52,772 nucleotides of DNA from an uncultured Pelagibacteraceae bacterium (GTDB lineage Bacteria > Pseudomonadota > Alphaproteobacteria > Pelagibacterales > Pelagibacteraceae): the NCBI GenBank assembly GCA_902580115.1, contig CACHJN010000007.1:1-52772 (forward strand), given 5' to 3'. Under the pieces are notes generated by a model. It did not search any database, had not been told where the DNA came from, and saw nothing but the letters and a program-made list of their open reading frames with translations. Each line of letters begins with the position of its first letter. The first letter of the stretch is position 1. The position numbers were made by a program, and so were the translations under genes. Shown piece after piece: positions 9,798-19,330 of the stretch.

Positions 9798-10886
9798 TAT
9801 TTGTTTAAAACTCCTGCTTCAATAAAAATGTCTATATCACCATTTAAAACTGCGTCGGGATTTGTGTTTTCTGTTTTGTTTCTTAAGTCTTTTACTAATT
9901 GGTATGGTTGTAATACGTACGAACGTATCTGGTGTCCCCATCCTATATCTGTTTTTAAGTTAGTTTCTTTTGAATTTTCTTTTTCTCTTTTTTGTATCTC
10001 ATGCTCATAAAGTCTTGCTTTTAACATTTTAAAACATGTATCTTTGTTTTTATGCTGAGATCTTTCATTTTGGCATTGCACTACAATTTTAGTTGGTAGG
10101 TGAGTTATTCTCACTGCGCTATCAGTTGTATTAACATGTTGTCCGCCAGCTCCACTAGATCTGTAAGTGTCTATTCTTAAATCTTTTTCATTAATTTTAA
10201 TGTTAATATCATCATCAACCACTGGATAAACCCAAATACTAGCAAAACTAGTGTGTCTTCTAGCTCCGCTATCAAATGGAGAGATTCTAACTAATCTATG
10301 CACACCTGACTCATTTTTCATCAAACCATAAAGATTTGTTCCAGAAATTTTTAAAGTTGAAGATTTAATACCTGCTTCTTCACCTCTGTGTTCGGATATA
10401 ATTTCATAAGAAAACTTTTTTTTATCAAACCATTTTAAATACATTCTTCTTAACATTTCTGCCCAATCTTGGCTCTCGGTCCCCCCTGCTCCCGCATGTA
10501 TTTCTAAATAAATATCAAGAGCATCATTTTCACCAGATAAAAAACAAGAAACTTCTAATTGTTTAATATTGTTAAATAATTCATGTAGTTTATTTTCACA
10601 ATCCTTCTTAATTTCTTCATTTTTTTCTTCAATACCTAAAGAGTAAAGATCCTTTAAATTATTAACTTCTTGTTCTAAATCTTTATGAGATGATAAAATA
10701 TCTTCATAAAAATTTTTTTCTTTGAGGATATTCTTAGCCTTCTTTTGATCTTTCCAAAAATTATCTTTAGAAATTTCTTGGGTTAATAGTAGAATTTTAT
10801 TATTAATTTCGTTCTTTTCAAAGATACCCCCTTATATTGTTGAGTATCTTTTTAACTTGATCTAAATTTGTTTCAAAAGTTTGCAT
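9797..10886 (-). CDS. prfB: Peptide chain release factor 2, expressed by programmed +1 frameshift
   Basis: RF2 terminates translation at UGA and UAA. Reading from the ATG at 10886 gives 22 codons (MQTFETNLDQVKK...IRGYL) and then an in-frame TGA at 10820-10818. Shifting +1 at CTT TGA continues without interruption to the stop at 9797, giving 362 residues in total, close to E. coli RF2 (365). Downstream are a GAGGTESQDWAEM segment, the RF2-specific SPF anticodon motif (about 202-204) and GGQ (about 247-249) that triggers peptide release. A plain ORF search recovers only the part from 10456, which would lack the N-terminal domain. The ATG shares one base with the PBP1A stop (TAATG). Confidence 0.95.
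10818..10832 (-). other. prfB programmed +1 frameshift site
   Basis: On the minus strand AGGGGG TAT CTT TGA A reads out at 10832-10817. It contains a Shine-Dalgarno-like AGGGGG spaced three bases (TAT) before the slippery CTT, followed by the UGA that RF2 itself decodes. These are the elements of the E. coli prfB site in the same order and spacing. E. coli has UGAC; here it is UGAA. Low RF2 lets the ribosome pause and slip, giving autoregulation (known for the family). Confidence 0.95.
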
Positions 10887-13237
10887 TAGTAAAATTGTCT
10901 AAATTTAATTAATTTATCATAATTATAATTTGTAATTAATTGTTTATTATTTAAATTGTTAATATCTTTTTTCTTAAACGCTTCAAGAATAAAATTTTTA
11001 TCATCAAAATCAGTTTGTTTTCCAGTGTTATAATTAATTGGAGCAAAATAAATACCATTTGGAACTTCAAATTCTTCAAATTCATCAAAATATAAAACGC
11101 CTTTAATAAAGTTTTTAAAAATTGGAAGTGCTGCTTTTGATCCTGTCTCATATTTTCCTAATGTTTTTGGATTGTCAAAACCAACGTAAACTCCAACTAC
11201 TAAATTTGAATTATAACCTATAAACCAAGCATCAAAATTATTATTCGTTGTACCAGTCTTGCCTGCTAGGGGTACATTTAAATCTCTTAGTTTTTTACCA
11301 GTACCTCTTGTTATCACACCTCTAAGGATTGAAGTTATCTGATAAGCTGTTTGTTGACTTATTACTTGTTTGTTAATCAAGTTAATAGTTGGAAAACCCT
11401 CTTCTTTTTTATTCTCTGTATACCTATCACACCCCTTACAAGCTGCAAAATTAGATGCAAATATAGTTTTTCCTCTTCTATCTTGAATACGATTTATTAA
11501 TACAGGTTTAATTTTTTTTCCTCCATTAACAAAAGTTGCGTAACCTGAGGTCAAATTTAGCAAAGATGTTTCTACGGAACCTAAAGATACTGACAATAGC
11601 TCAGGTATCTCATTATAAATTTCTAATTCTCTAGAAAGATTTAAAATCTTGTCTACTCCAAGATTTTTAGCAATTCTAACTGTCATTAAATTTCTAGAAT
11701 ACTCTATCCCTTTTCTTAAAGTTGAAGGACCATAAAATTTTTTTCCATAATTTTCAGGCTTCCAATCTTTAAGTCCTATTCCTTGTTCTGCTATAAATGG
11801 AGCATCTAAAACGATAGAATTCGGAGACAAACCATTTTCAATTGCAGCAGCATAAACAAAAGGTTTAAAAGCTGATCCAGGTTGACGCTTAGCTTGAGTA
11901 ACTCTATTAAATTCACTTGATACATAGCTAAAACCTCCAACTAAGGCTTTTACTTCGCCAGTATAAGGATTAAGAGCAACTATACCACCATTTACATTAG
12001 GATATTGTTTAAGAGACCATTCGTTACTATTTTTTTTTATAAAAACAAAATCACCTAAATCAAAAACATCATTTATACTTTTATTTTTAATTGCCCAATT
12101 TAAATTAGTCTTACTGATTTGTATATTTTCATTTTTTTTTGTTTTTAAATTCAAAAAATTTTCGTTCAAAGCAATTACTTCAGCTTTTTCCCATTTAAGA
12201 GTTGGATCGATTTCAAAATCATCCAGTTTTTTTTTCCAGTTACTATCTAAATTCCTATTTGTGATTGGGCCTCTCCAACCATGGCGTCTGTCGTAAGACT
12301 CTATACCATTTCTGAGGGCTTTAATTGCTTCTATTTGAAAATTTATATCTAAAGGTGATTTAATACTAAGTCCTTGAGTATATAATTTCTCAAAACCGTA
12401 TTTGTCTTTTATTATCCTTCTCACCTCTTCTGTATAAGAGTTTGCTTCATTAACAATTTCAATTTTTCTTCTTTTAACTTTAATTGTTTTTTTTTTTAAA
12501 TTTAAATATTGAGTATTATCAATAAATCCATTCTGGTTTAGATTTTTAAGAACTAAATCTCTTCTAAATTTAGCTTCTTTTGGATCTTTTATTGGATTGT
12601 AACGACTTGGTGCTTTGGGTAACGCAGCTAATAATGCTGCCTCTCCATAATCTAAATCTTTAATTGATTTATCAAAATATTCTAAACTCGCTGCTGCCAC
12701 GCCATAAGTTCCCTGTCCTAAGTATATTTGATTAAGATAAAGTTCCAAAATTCTCTTTTTTGAATAAGCTTTTTCAATTCTAAATGCTAGTATTGCCTCT
12801 TTAATTTTTCTCTTCAAAGAAACTTCATTTGTTAACAGAAAATTTTTAGCTACTTGTTGAGTAATAGTTGATGCTCCTTCTAATCGTTTATCACCTAATA
12901 TATTTTTGATATTATTTATTGTGGCTCTTATAATTCCCTTCGCATCTACACCCGGGTGATTAAAAAAATTTTTATCCTCAGCTGAAAGAAATGAATTTAT
13001 TACTTTTACCGGTATTGAGTCATAAGGAACAAACAACCTTTTTTCTAAAGCATATTCAGCGATAAGTTTTCCATCTTTTGAATATACTCTGCTAGATATT
13101 GGGGGTTGATAGTTTGATAGTCTTTTATAATCTGGCAATCCAGATGAAAAATAAAAAAATGCTGAAAAAATTAATAATAGTGTGGAAACAAGTATTATAA
13201 TTACCGCTTTTAAAGAAAAATTAATAAGTTTAAACAT
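10886..13237 (-). CDS. mrcA: Penicillin-binding protein 1A, bifunctional transglycosylase/transpeptidase
   Basis: Class A PBP that polymerises and cross-links peptidoglycan, 783 residues. One N-terminal transmembrane helix lies at about 10-32. The GT51 domain shows AEDKNFFNHPGVDAKGI with the catalytic Glu, and GASTITQQVAKNF. The transpeptidase domain shows PGSAFKPF (SxxK, the acylated Ser), SRN in YSRNLMTVRIA, and KTGTT. The TP domain has an OB-like insertion, and the protein ends soon after it. It is the first gene of the PBP1A-prfB-AsmA run and divergent from the RNase E gene. ponA is an alternative symbol. Confidence 0.95.
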   Translation of the reverse strand: MFKLINFSLKAVIIILVSTLLLIFSAFFYFSSGLPDYKRLSNYQPPISSRVYSKDGKLIAEYALEKRLFVPYDSIPVKVINSFLSAEDKNFFNHPGVDAKGIIRATINNIKNILGDKRLEGASTITQQVAKNFLLTNEVSLKRKIKEAILAFRIEKAYSKKRILELYLNQIYLGQGTYGVAAASLEYFDKSIKDLDYGEAALLAALPKAPSRYNPIKDPKEAKFRRDLVLKNLNQNGFIDNTQYLNLKKKTIKVKRRKIEIVNEANSYTEEVRRIIKDKYGFEKLYTQGLSIKSPLDINFQIEAIKALRNGIESYDRRHGWRGPITNRNLDSNWKKKLDDFEIDPTLKWEKAEVIALNENFLNLKTKKNENIQISKTNLNWAIKNKSINDVFDLGDFVFIKKNSNEWSLKQYPNVNGGIVALNPYTGEVKALVGGFSYVSSEFNRVTQAKRQPGSAFKPFVYAAAIENGLSPNSIVLDAPFIAEQGIGLKDWKPENYGKKFYGPSTLRKGIEYSRNLMTVRIAKNLGVDKILNLSRELEIYNEIPELLSVSLGSVETSLLNLTSGYATFVNGGKKIKPVLINRIQDRRGKTIFASNFAACKGCDRYTENKKEEGFPTINLINKQVISQQTAYQITSILRGVITRGTGKKLRDLNVPLAGKTGTTNNNFDAWFIGYNSNLVVGVYVGFDNPKTLGKYETGSKAALPIFKNFIKGVLYFDEFEEFEVPNGIYFAPINYNTGKQTDFDDKNFILEAFKKKDINNLNNKQLITNYNYDKLIKFRQFY

Positions 13238-13372
13238 TTATAGTATTTTATATCATTAATTCTGGCTATCTTAAGGCATTTAGATTATAAGTATTTAATA
13301 ATATTATATTATTTTATTAATTAAAATTATGATTACAAAAACAATGAATATTTTAAAAGGAATTCAAATTAA

Positions 13373-15208
13373 ATGGACAAAAATTTATATATTGATGCAT
13401 CGCATCCAGATGAAACTAGAATCGTTCTTAAATCAAATCTTGCTATTGAAGAATACGAGTTTGAAGATAAAAATAGGGTAAACTTTAAAAACAATATTTA
13501 TCTGGGAACAATAAGTAGAGTTGAGCCATCTCTTCAAGCAGCTTTCGTTGATTTCGGAAGATTAAAACATGGCTTCTTAGCTTTTAACGATATTCAATCT
13601 GATTACTATCAAATCCCCTCTGCGGATAAAGAAAAATTAAAAAATGTCGAAGAAAAAATCCGTGAAGATTTAAAAAATACAAATTTAGAAGAAATTAATA
13701 ACAATCAGGAGCCAGTTAGCAATGACGAAAAAAATGGAAATACAGAAAGTCAAAGTAAGAATTCAAATAATGCCTTACCTGATAATAAAAGCAACTATAG
13801 AGAAAAACTTAAAAACACTTATGGATTAAAAAAATACAGAATTCAGGAAGTTATAAAACCTGGACAAGTTATTTTAGTACAAGTTTTAAAAGAGGAAAGA
13901 GGTCAAAAAGGAGCTGCGTTAACTACTTTCATATCTCTTGCAGGAAAATATATGGTTCTTATGCCTAATACAGCTAAAGGAGGAGGAATATCTAGAAAAA
14001 TTTTCAATTCTAATGATAGACAAAAAATAAGGGAAATTCTTAATAAAATCGAAATTCCCAAAAGTATGGGTGTCATAGTTAGAACAGCAGGTGCAAATAA
14101 AACTAAAAATGAAATTGAAAAAGATTTTCAAAACACCTTAAAAACTTGGGAAGAAATAAAAGATAAAGCTGTGGTTTCAAATGCTCCTTCATTAATTTAT
14201 GAAGAAGGCGACATAATAAAAAGAGCTCTTAGAGATATTTACGATAACGAAACTAAATTTATTTATGTTGATGGTAATGAGGGTTACCAAAAGACCAAGA
14301 AGTTTATGAAAGAATTAATGCCAAAAAATGCAAAATACGTAAAAAAATATAGAGGTAAAATACCTTTATTCCATGATGCTCTAATAGAAAAAGAACTAAA
14401 TAATATTTTTGAACCAACTGTTAAACTTAAATCTGGTGGATACTTGGTAATAAATCCTACTGAAGCATTAGTGGCAATTGATATTAACTCTGGTCAGTCA
14501 ACAAAACAAATGAATATTGAAAAAACTGCTTTAAATACAAATCTAGAGGCTGCTGAAGAAATTTGCAGACAAATTAAATTAAGAGATCTCTCAGGTTTAA
14601 TAGTTATTGATTTTATCGATATGTTAAACTTTTATAATAAAAGAACAGTTGAAAAAAAAATGAGAGAATGTGTGAGAAAAGATAGAGCTAGGATCCAAAT
14701 AGGAAAGATAAGTAATTTTGGATTATTAGAAATGACCAGGCAAAGACTTAGAGAAGGATCAATTAGATGGGAAACAAATCTATCTTTAGATTCGTTTTCA
14801 CAAAAAATTGTAAAAAAAATTGAGATGCTAGCTTTTAATAATAAAATTAAAATTATAAAAGCCTTTGTGCCTAACAAAGTTAAATTATATATTGAAACTA
14901 ATTTATCTAAAGAATTAAACCATTTTCAAAAAAAATATTCTTATAAGATAGATTTTATAGAAAAGGCTCAATTTATAATTCCTGAATATTCAATAGAATT
15001 ACTTAATAAATCTAAAAAAATAATTGATAAAATCGAATATATTAGAAAAGTTAAAGATTTTAATTATACATCAGATAAATCTACAAAAATCGCTAAAATT
15101 GACAAAAAAAATCAGAAAATTCTTACAAAAAAAAATAAAATAAAAGAGGAAATAAAAAAAGAAAAAAAACCAAGAACACTTTGGACTAGAAGAAAAAAAG
15201 CTAGCTAA
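13373..15208 (+). CDS. rne: Ribonuclease E/G without a visible Zn-link motif
   Basis: Endoribonuclease for mRNA decay and rRNA/tRNA processing, 611 residues. An S1 RNA-binding domain (about 35-185) is split by a low-complexity Asn/Glu/Lys insertion at about 85-150. The DNase I-like catalytic core contains VAIDINSGQ (Asp 370) and VIDFIDM (Asp 413), matching the Mg-binding aspartates of E. coli RNase E. MTRQRL follows, but the CPxC Zn-link cysteines normally found just after it are missing (around 460-475). The tail is short and Lys-rich, so the long degradosome scaffold of enterobacterial RNase E is absent. An in-frame TAA directly before the ATG fixes the start. It could equally be called rng. 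Confidence 0.9.
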   Translation: MDKNLYIDASHPDETRIVLKSNLAIEEYEFEDKNRVNFKNNIYLGTISRVEPSLQAAFVDFGRLKHGFLAFNDIQSDYYQIPSADKEKLKNVEEKIREDLKNTNLEEINNNQEPVSNDEKNGNTESQSKNSNNALPDNKSNYREKLKNTYGLKKYRIQEVIKPGQVILVQVLKEERGQKGAALTTFISLAGKYMVLMPNTAKGGGISRKIFNSNDRQKIREILNKIEIPKSMGVIVRTAGANKTKNEIEKDFQNTLKTWEEIKDKAVVSNAPSLIYEEGDIIKRALRDIYDNETKFIYVDGNEGYQKTKKFMKELMPKNAKYVKKYRGKIPLFHDALIEKELNNIFEPTVKLKSGGYLVINPTEALVAIDINSGQSTKQMNIEKTALNTNLEAAEEICRQIKLRDLSGLIVIDFIDMLNFYNKRTVEKKMRECVRKDRARIQIGKISNFGLLEMTRQRLREGSIRWETNLSLDSFSQKIVKKIEMLAFNNKIKIIKAFVPNKVKLYIETNLSKELNHFQKKYSYKIDFIEKAQFIIPEYSIELLNKSKKIIDKIEYIRKVKDFNYTSDKSTKIAKIDKKNQKILTKKNKIKEEIKKEKKPRTLWTRRKKAS

Positions 15209-15977
15209 TTAAACCGTCTTTAGGTGAAGATGCGCTAGCAAAATTATTTTTTTTCATCCTCCCAGCTAAAAAAGATTTTCTTCCTGATATTACAGCATAT
15301 TTAAAAGCTTCTGCCATTAAAATTGGATTTTTAGCAAGCGCTATAGCAGAATTAATTAGAACTCCATCACAACCCATTTCCATTGCAATAACAGCATCGG
15401 ATGCTGTTCCAATTCCTGCATCAATTATAACTGGAACTTTTGATTGTTTTATTATTAGAGAAATATTTAGCTTATTGTATATTCCAAGACCAGAACCTAT
15501 AGGCGCAGCTAATGGCATTATTGCTGAAGCTCCTAGGTCTTCTAATTTTTTTGCATGTAACGGATCATCCGTGCAATAAACTAAAACTTTAAAACCTTCC
15601 TTAACAAGGACTTTTGTAGTTTTAATTGTCTCAATCATATCTGGATATAAAGTTTTTTTATCTCCTAATATTTCTAACTTTACCATTTTCCAACCTCCAA
15701 TTTCTCTAGCGAGTCTTAAAGTCCTTAATGCATCCTTAGAATTAAAACATCCAGCTGTATTTGGAAGATAAGTAATTTTTTTTGGATTAACATAATCCAT
15801 TAAAAGAGGTTTTTTTTTATCTAAAATATTTACTCGCCTAACAGCTACAGTAACCATATCGGCTCCAGATATTTTTATAGCTTGAGCTGTTTCTTTTAAA
15901 TTTTTATATTTTCCTGTACCTACTATTAATCTTGATTTGAGGACCTTTTTGTCTATTTTAAATATATCTTTTTTCAT
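15201..15977 (-). CDS. thiG: Thiazole synthase
   Basis: Forms the thiazole phosphate of thiamine from deoxyxylulose-5-phosphate, dehydroglycine and ThiS-thiocarboxylate. The ATG at 15977 gives 258 residues ([11 protein letters not shown]...). The frame extends to a TTG at 15992, but that would overlap thiS; the ATG leaves one base after the thiS stop. Visible family features are [26 protein letters not shown] with the Schiff-base Lys region, and [13 protein letters not shown], ending AGRMKKN...ASSPKDG. It overlaps the end of the RNase E gene by 8 bp. Confidence 0.95.
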   Translation of the reverse strand: MKKDIFKIDKKVLKSRLIVGTGKYKNLKETAQAIKISGADMVTVAVRRVNILDKKKPLLMDYVNPKKITYLPNTAGCFNSKDALRTLRLAREIGGWKMVKLEILGDKKTLYPDMIETIKTTKVLVKEGFKVLVYCTDDPLHAKKLEDLGASAIMPLAAPIGSGLGIYNKLNISLIIKQSKVPVIIDAGIGTASDAVIAMEMGCDGVLINSAIALAKNPILMAEAFKYAVISGRKSFLAGRMKKNNFASASSPKDGLIS

Positions 15978-15978
15978 A

Positions 15979-16182
15979 TTAGCCCCCACCAATAAATTGA
16001 ACTATCTCTATTTTATCGTTGTTTTTTAATTTTCTACTATTGTACTTATTTTGAGGTAAAATTTTCCCATTTAGTTCTATAGCAACCTTTTTCCTATTTA
16101 ATTTATATTTTTTTAGTACATCTATTATCGAAAAATTTTGCTTTAAAGCTATTTTTCTTCCATTTATTTGAATTTTTGCCAT
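15979..16182 (-). CDS. thiS: ThiS sulfur carrier protein
   Basis: Ubiquitin-like sulfur carrier of 67 residues. The C-terminal Gly-Gly is adenylated and thiocarboxylated to donate sulfur to ThiG. The beta-grasp pattern is visible: [36 protein letters not shown]. It is immediately upstream of thiG with one base between stop and start, and its start is only 32 bp from the divergent aroQ start. Confidence 0.93.
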   Translation of the reverse strand: MAKIQINGRKIALKQNFSIIDVLKKYKLNRKKVAIELNGKILPQNKYNSRKLKNNDKIEIVQFIGGG

Positions 16183-16214
16183 AATTTAGTTATCTATTTT
16201 AATTATATCAAATT

Positions 16215-16658
16215 ATGTTAAATATTTTAATAATTAACGGTCCCAATCTTAACCTATTAGGTGAAAGGGAAAAAGATAAATATGGTAAAACTTCTCTTAC
16301 AGAAATAAAAAGAGATTGTTTATCATTTTCTAAAGAGCATAATATTAACTTATCTTTTTTTCAATCCAATGTTGAAGGTGAAATTGTTAATGAAATTCAA
16401 AACGCAAGGAATAAGCAAAATTGTTTGATAATTAATGCTGGTGGTTACACACATACTTCAGTAGCCATACATGATGCGTTGAAAGTTTTGGAAATCCCAA
16501 TTATTGAATTACACATTACAAATATTTATAAAAGGGAAGATTTTAGACATAAATCTTTGATAAGCAATGTGGTCGATGGTATAATATGTGGATTAGGTGT
16601 GGAAGGCTATACTTTAGCGTTAAAAGCTTCTATAGATTTGATTAAAAATGAAAATTGA
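16215..16658 (+). CDS. aroQ: 3-dehydroquinate dehydratase, type II
   Basis: Converts 3-dehydroquinate to 3-dehydroshikimate in the shikimate pathway, 147 residues as usual for type II enzymes. The N-terminal INGPNLNLLGERE carries the catalytic loop. NAGGYTHTSVAIHDAL and IIELHITNIYKREDFRHKS carry the active-site Asn and His residues. It overlaps accB by 11 bp; the aroQ-accB-accC order is common in Proteobacteria. Confidence 0.96.
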   Translation: MLNILIINGPNLNLLGEREKDKYGKTSLTEIKRDCLSFSKEHNINLSFFQSNVEGEIVNEIQNARNKQNCLIINAGGYTHTSVAIHDALKVLEIPIIELHITNIYKREDFRHKSLISNVVDGIICGLGVEGYTLALKASIDLIKNEN

Positions 16659-17076
16659 TAAAAAATTAATTAAAGAGTTGGTAGAATGTCTTGGAGAATT
16701 TAACATTACTGAAATTGAGTATCAAGATGGAGGAAAAAAAATTAAAGTTTCTAAAGCACTTAAAGGTTCTTTAGAACAAGGAAGATCTAGTGCGGTAGTT
16801 TCACCAACTAAAACTGTTTTATCTGATAATAGTGAGCAGAAAGGTACTAGAGTAAAATCTCCAATTATAGGAACTGCCTACCTGGCTCCAGAGCCTGGAG
16901 CTAAAAAATTTGTAGAAGTTGGAGACAAAATTAAAAAAGGTCAAACTGTAATGATTGTTGAGGCAATGAAAACAATGAACCACGTACCCTCATCTGCTGA
17001 TGGAACTGTTAAAAAAATTATGGTTAACGACGGCCAACCTGTTGAGTTTGGTCAAACTCTAATTATCTTAGATTAA
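16648..17076 (+). CDS. accB: Biotin carboxyl carrier protein of acetyl-CoA carboxylase
   Basis: Carries biotin between biotin carboxylase and carboxyltransferase in the first step of fatty acid synthesis. It is 142 residues. A short N-terminal helix and a Ser/Lys-rich linker precede the biotinyl domain (about 67-142). That domain contains SPIIGTAYLAPEPGAKKF and EAMKTMN, with biotinylated Lys 108. The PEPGA stretch is the thumb typical of BCCP. It starts inside aroQ and is followed by accC after 4 bp. Confidence 0.97.
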   Translation: MKIDKKLIKELVECLGEFNITEIEYQDGGKKIKVSKALKGSLEQGRSSAVVSPTKTVLSDNSEQKGTRVKSPIIGTAYLAPEPGAKKFVEVGDKIKKGQTVMIVEAMKTMNHVPSSADGTVKKIMVNDGQPVEFGQTLIILD

Positions 17077-17080
17077 AATA

Positions 17081-18418
17081 ATGTTTAAAAAAGTATTAAT
17101 AGCTAATAGGGGTGAAATAGCTGTTAGAATTATTAGAGCATGTAAAGAATGGGGAATAAGCACAGTTGCAGTCCATTCAGATGTGGACTCTGACTCAATG
17201 CATGTAAGATTAGCTGATGAGAGCGTGTGTATTGGATCTCATCAACCTCAAAATAGCTACTTAAATATCTCTGCATTGATGTCAGCTGTAGATTTAACTG
17301 GAGCAGAAGCGATACACCCTGGATATGGTTTTTTGTCAGAAAATTCAAAATTTGCAGAAGTTGTATCTAAACATGGCATTAAATTTATAGGGCCTAGCTC
17401 AAAACTAATAGGAGAAATGGGAGACAAAATCCAAGCAAAAAAAATTGCGAAGGAAAATGGACTTCCTATAATTGAAGGTTCAGATGGATCAGTAAAATCC
17501 TACGATGAAGCAAAAAGTTTATGTAAAGAAATTGGTTACCCAATCCTTATTAAGGCTGCTGCAGGTGGTGGCGGAAAAGGAATGAAAATTGTTGAAAATG
17601 AAACTAAGCTCTCAGAGCTATTTTCTTTGGCCAAAAATGAGGCAAAAAAGTATTTTGGTAATGACGATCTATACATTGAAAAATATTTTAAAAATCCTAG
17701 ACATATTGAAGTACAAATAATGTCTGGAAAAAATAGAACAGTACAATTAGGGGAACGGGATTGTTCAGTTCAAAGAAGACATCAAAAATTAATTGAGGAA
17801 ACTCCAAGTCCAGTTCTAACCGAGGAACAAAGATCTGACTTATTAAACAAAACAGTAAAAATGGTTGAAAAAATTGGATATGAGGGTGCTGGGACTGTAG
17901 AGTTTATTTATGAAAATGGAAAATTTTACTTCCTAGAAATGAATACCAGGGTTCAGGTTGAACATCCTGTAACGGAGGTACAAACTGGTATTGACATAGT
18001 TAAAGAGCAACTTTGGATTGCTTTTACAGGTAATACTGCACTAAAACAAAATGATATCAACCCTAGAGGTCACTCCATTGAATGTAGAATTAATGCAGAG
18101 GATCCATCAAAGAACTTTCAACCAAGTCCGGGTATAATTTCAGTTTGCCATCAACCTTCTGGTTTTAGAACTAGAGTAGATGGATCTATATTTCAAGGAT
18201 GTAAAGTAACTCCTTACTATGACAGTCTTATTGCTAAAGTTATATGCAAAGGAAGAAATAGAACTGAAGCAATACAAAGAACTTTAAGATCATTGGACGA
18301 ATTTGTATTAGAAGGAATAACTACTACAATAGAATTGCATAAAAAAATATTAAATCACAAAAAGTTTCTTGACTCCTCATTTGATACTAATTGGTTAGGA
18401 AAAGAAAAATTTTTTTAA
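17081..18418 (+). CDS. accC: Biotin carboxylase subunit of acetyl-CoA carboxylase
   Basis: ATP-grasp enzyme that carboxylates biotin on AccB, 445 residues. KVLIANRGEIAVRIIRACKE opens the N-terminal domain. The ATP-grasp fold shows KAAAGGGGKGMKIV (Gly-rich loop) and ERDCSVQRRHQKLIEE. FLEMNTRVQVEHPVTE carries the catalytic Arg and Glu residues. Its stop (TTAA, 18415-18418) is interlocked with the stop of the opposite DUF2155 gene. Confidence 0.98.
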   Translation: MFKKVLIANRGEIAVRIIRACKEWGISTVAVHSDVDSDSMHVRLADESVCIGSHQPQNSYLNISALMSAVDLTGAEAIHPGYGFLSENSKFAEVVSKHGIKFIGPSSKLIGEMGDKIQAKKIAKENGLPIIEGSDGSVKSYDEAKSLCKEIGYPILIKAAAGGGGKGMKIVENETKLSELFSLAKNEAKKYFGNDDLYIEKYFKNPRHIEVQIMSGKNRTVQLGERDCSVQRRHQKLIEETPSPVLTEEQRSDLLNKTVKMVEKIGYEGAGTVEFIYENGKFYFLEMNTRVQVEHPVTEVQTGIDIVKEQLWIAFTGNTALKQNDINPRGHSIECRINAEDPSKNFQPSPGIISVCHQPSGFRTRVDGSIFQGCKVTPYYDSLIAKVICKGRNRTEAIQRTLRSLDEFVLEGITTTIELHKKILNHKKFLDSSFDTNWLGKEKFF

Positions 18419-18930
18419 GTGCTCTCACAGCCTACTAACCAAATATCATATATTGCGTGATCAATTGGAGCTAAAGAGGGATTGGAGGAGAAAGTCCATC
18501 CATTAAAAATAAAAACTTTTTCATTTTGATTTTCTGAAACATCTCTAACTTGTAGATATGCAACTGAGTCGTTTTTAGTTTCCACACTTTTTGAAATCCC
18601 ACATTTTAAAGCTTTTATTTCTAACAAACCAAATTTAGCAGTTTCTCCAAGTTTAATTTTTATTGGAATAGTTTTTGCCGTTATTTTATCTAAGCCTACA
18701 AGGTTCACAAATTTAATATTATCTCCTTTTTTATTGATTATATTTCTTTTCTTTATTTCAGACCCTGAATTAATAATTTCTTCTTTATCACTTTCTAAAT
18801 TTTCATAACTTGGCTCTAAGTTTTCCAAGTTTATTATAGGAGCTGAAATTATTTTATCTTCTGCTAACAAAAGTGTACATAAAGAAAAGATAGAAATAAT
18901 TATAAATGAACTAATTTTTCCAAGTTTCAT
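18415..18930 (-). CDS. DUF2155 secreted protein
   Basis: Alphaproteobacterial protein of unknown function, 171 residues. Residues 1-23 look like a signal peptide, with likely cleavage after LLLA. A variable Asn/Glu linker follows, then the DUF2155 domain (about 75-168). The domain shows LVGLDKITAKTIPIKI, FGLLEIKALKCG, an FIFNGWTFSSNPSLAPIDH stretch and YDIWLVGC. Two conserved cysteines, in ALKCG and at the end, could form a disulfide. Its start overlaps the NDUFA12-like gene by 20 bp; this pairing is common in Alphaproteobacteria but the role is unknown. Confidence 0.85.
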   Translation of the reverse strand: MKLGKISSFIIISIFSLCTLLLAEDKIISAPIINLENLEPSYENLESDKEEIINSGSEIKKRNIINKKGDNIKFVNLVGLDKITAKTIPIKIKLGETAKFGLLEIKALKCGISKSVETKNDSVAYLQVRDVSENQNEKVFIFNGWTFSSNPSLAPIDHAIYDIWLVGCEST

Positions 18931-19267
18931 AACCTTTAAATTTATTTTTTTTTGAAATTTTATTTGGTTTGTATGCTTTATTTGAACCTGATAAATTTTG
19001 TGTATGGTTTTTTTGCCAATCGTATTTTTTTAGGGCTTTTGAAGGTATTTCATCAACAGTATGGTGCATCCAAAGAAACCAATCTGAGGTAATTTTTGTT
19101 GCTTCAATATCCTGGGCGTAAATGACCCACCTTTCGTCTTTTTTGTTTTTGTAGTATTTGTTTCCAAACTCGTCAGAACCTACATGCTTCCCAAAAAATA
19201 AAGTTTTTAGAAAAGTTCCAAAAGTATTTTTGTTCCACCAAGTAAAAATTTGTTTTAAGCCTATCAT
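18911..19267 (-). CDS. NDUFA12-family protein (complex I accessory subunit homologue)
   Basis: Homologue of the mitochondrial 17.2-kDa complex I subunit NDUFA12, found in alphaproteobacterial NADH:quinone oxidoreductase. It is 118 residues from the ATG at 19267 ([11 protein letters not shown]); a TTG at 19282 is the only longer option. The domain is seen in [29 protein letters not shown] and the diagnostic [14 protein letters not shown]. The Lys/Asn-rich C-terminus is less conserved. No nuo genes are nearby. Confidence 0.88.
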   Translation of the reverse strand: MIGLKQIFTWWNKNTFGTFLKTLFFGKHVGSDEFGNKYYKNKKDERWVIYAQDIEATKITSDWFLWMHHTVDEIPSKALKKYDWQKNHTQNLSGSNKAYKPNKISKKNKFKGYETWKN

Positions 19268-19301
19268 ACTAAATCCACACAATTTATAATTGTATCATTA
19301 T

Positions 19302-19307
19302 ATTATA
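19302..19307 (-). promoter_or_regulatory. Candidate -10 box for the NDUFA12-like gene
   Basis: A perfect TATAAT on the minus strand predicts a start near 19295 and a leader of about 28 bases to the ATG at 19267. No good -35 is seen, so this is tentative. Confidence 0.25.
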
Positions 19308-19330
19308 GACACTTACTACAATTTATATAT

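Noticed and set aside
10457-10886. Possible pseudogene or sequencing error at the 5' half of prfB.
   Set aside because: The break is exactly the conserved RF2 recoding signal (AGGGGG, TAT, CTT, TGA), and the frame after the +1 shift is open to the end with all RF2 motifs.
13329-13372. Upstream ATG at 13329 opening an out-of-frame leader ORF into rne.
   Set aside because: No ribosome-binding site stands out and the overlapping peptide has no feature. Such ATGs are expected by chance in very AT-rich DNA.
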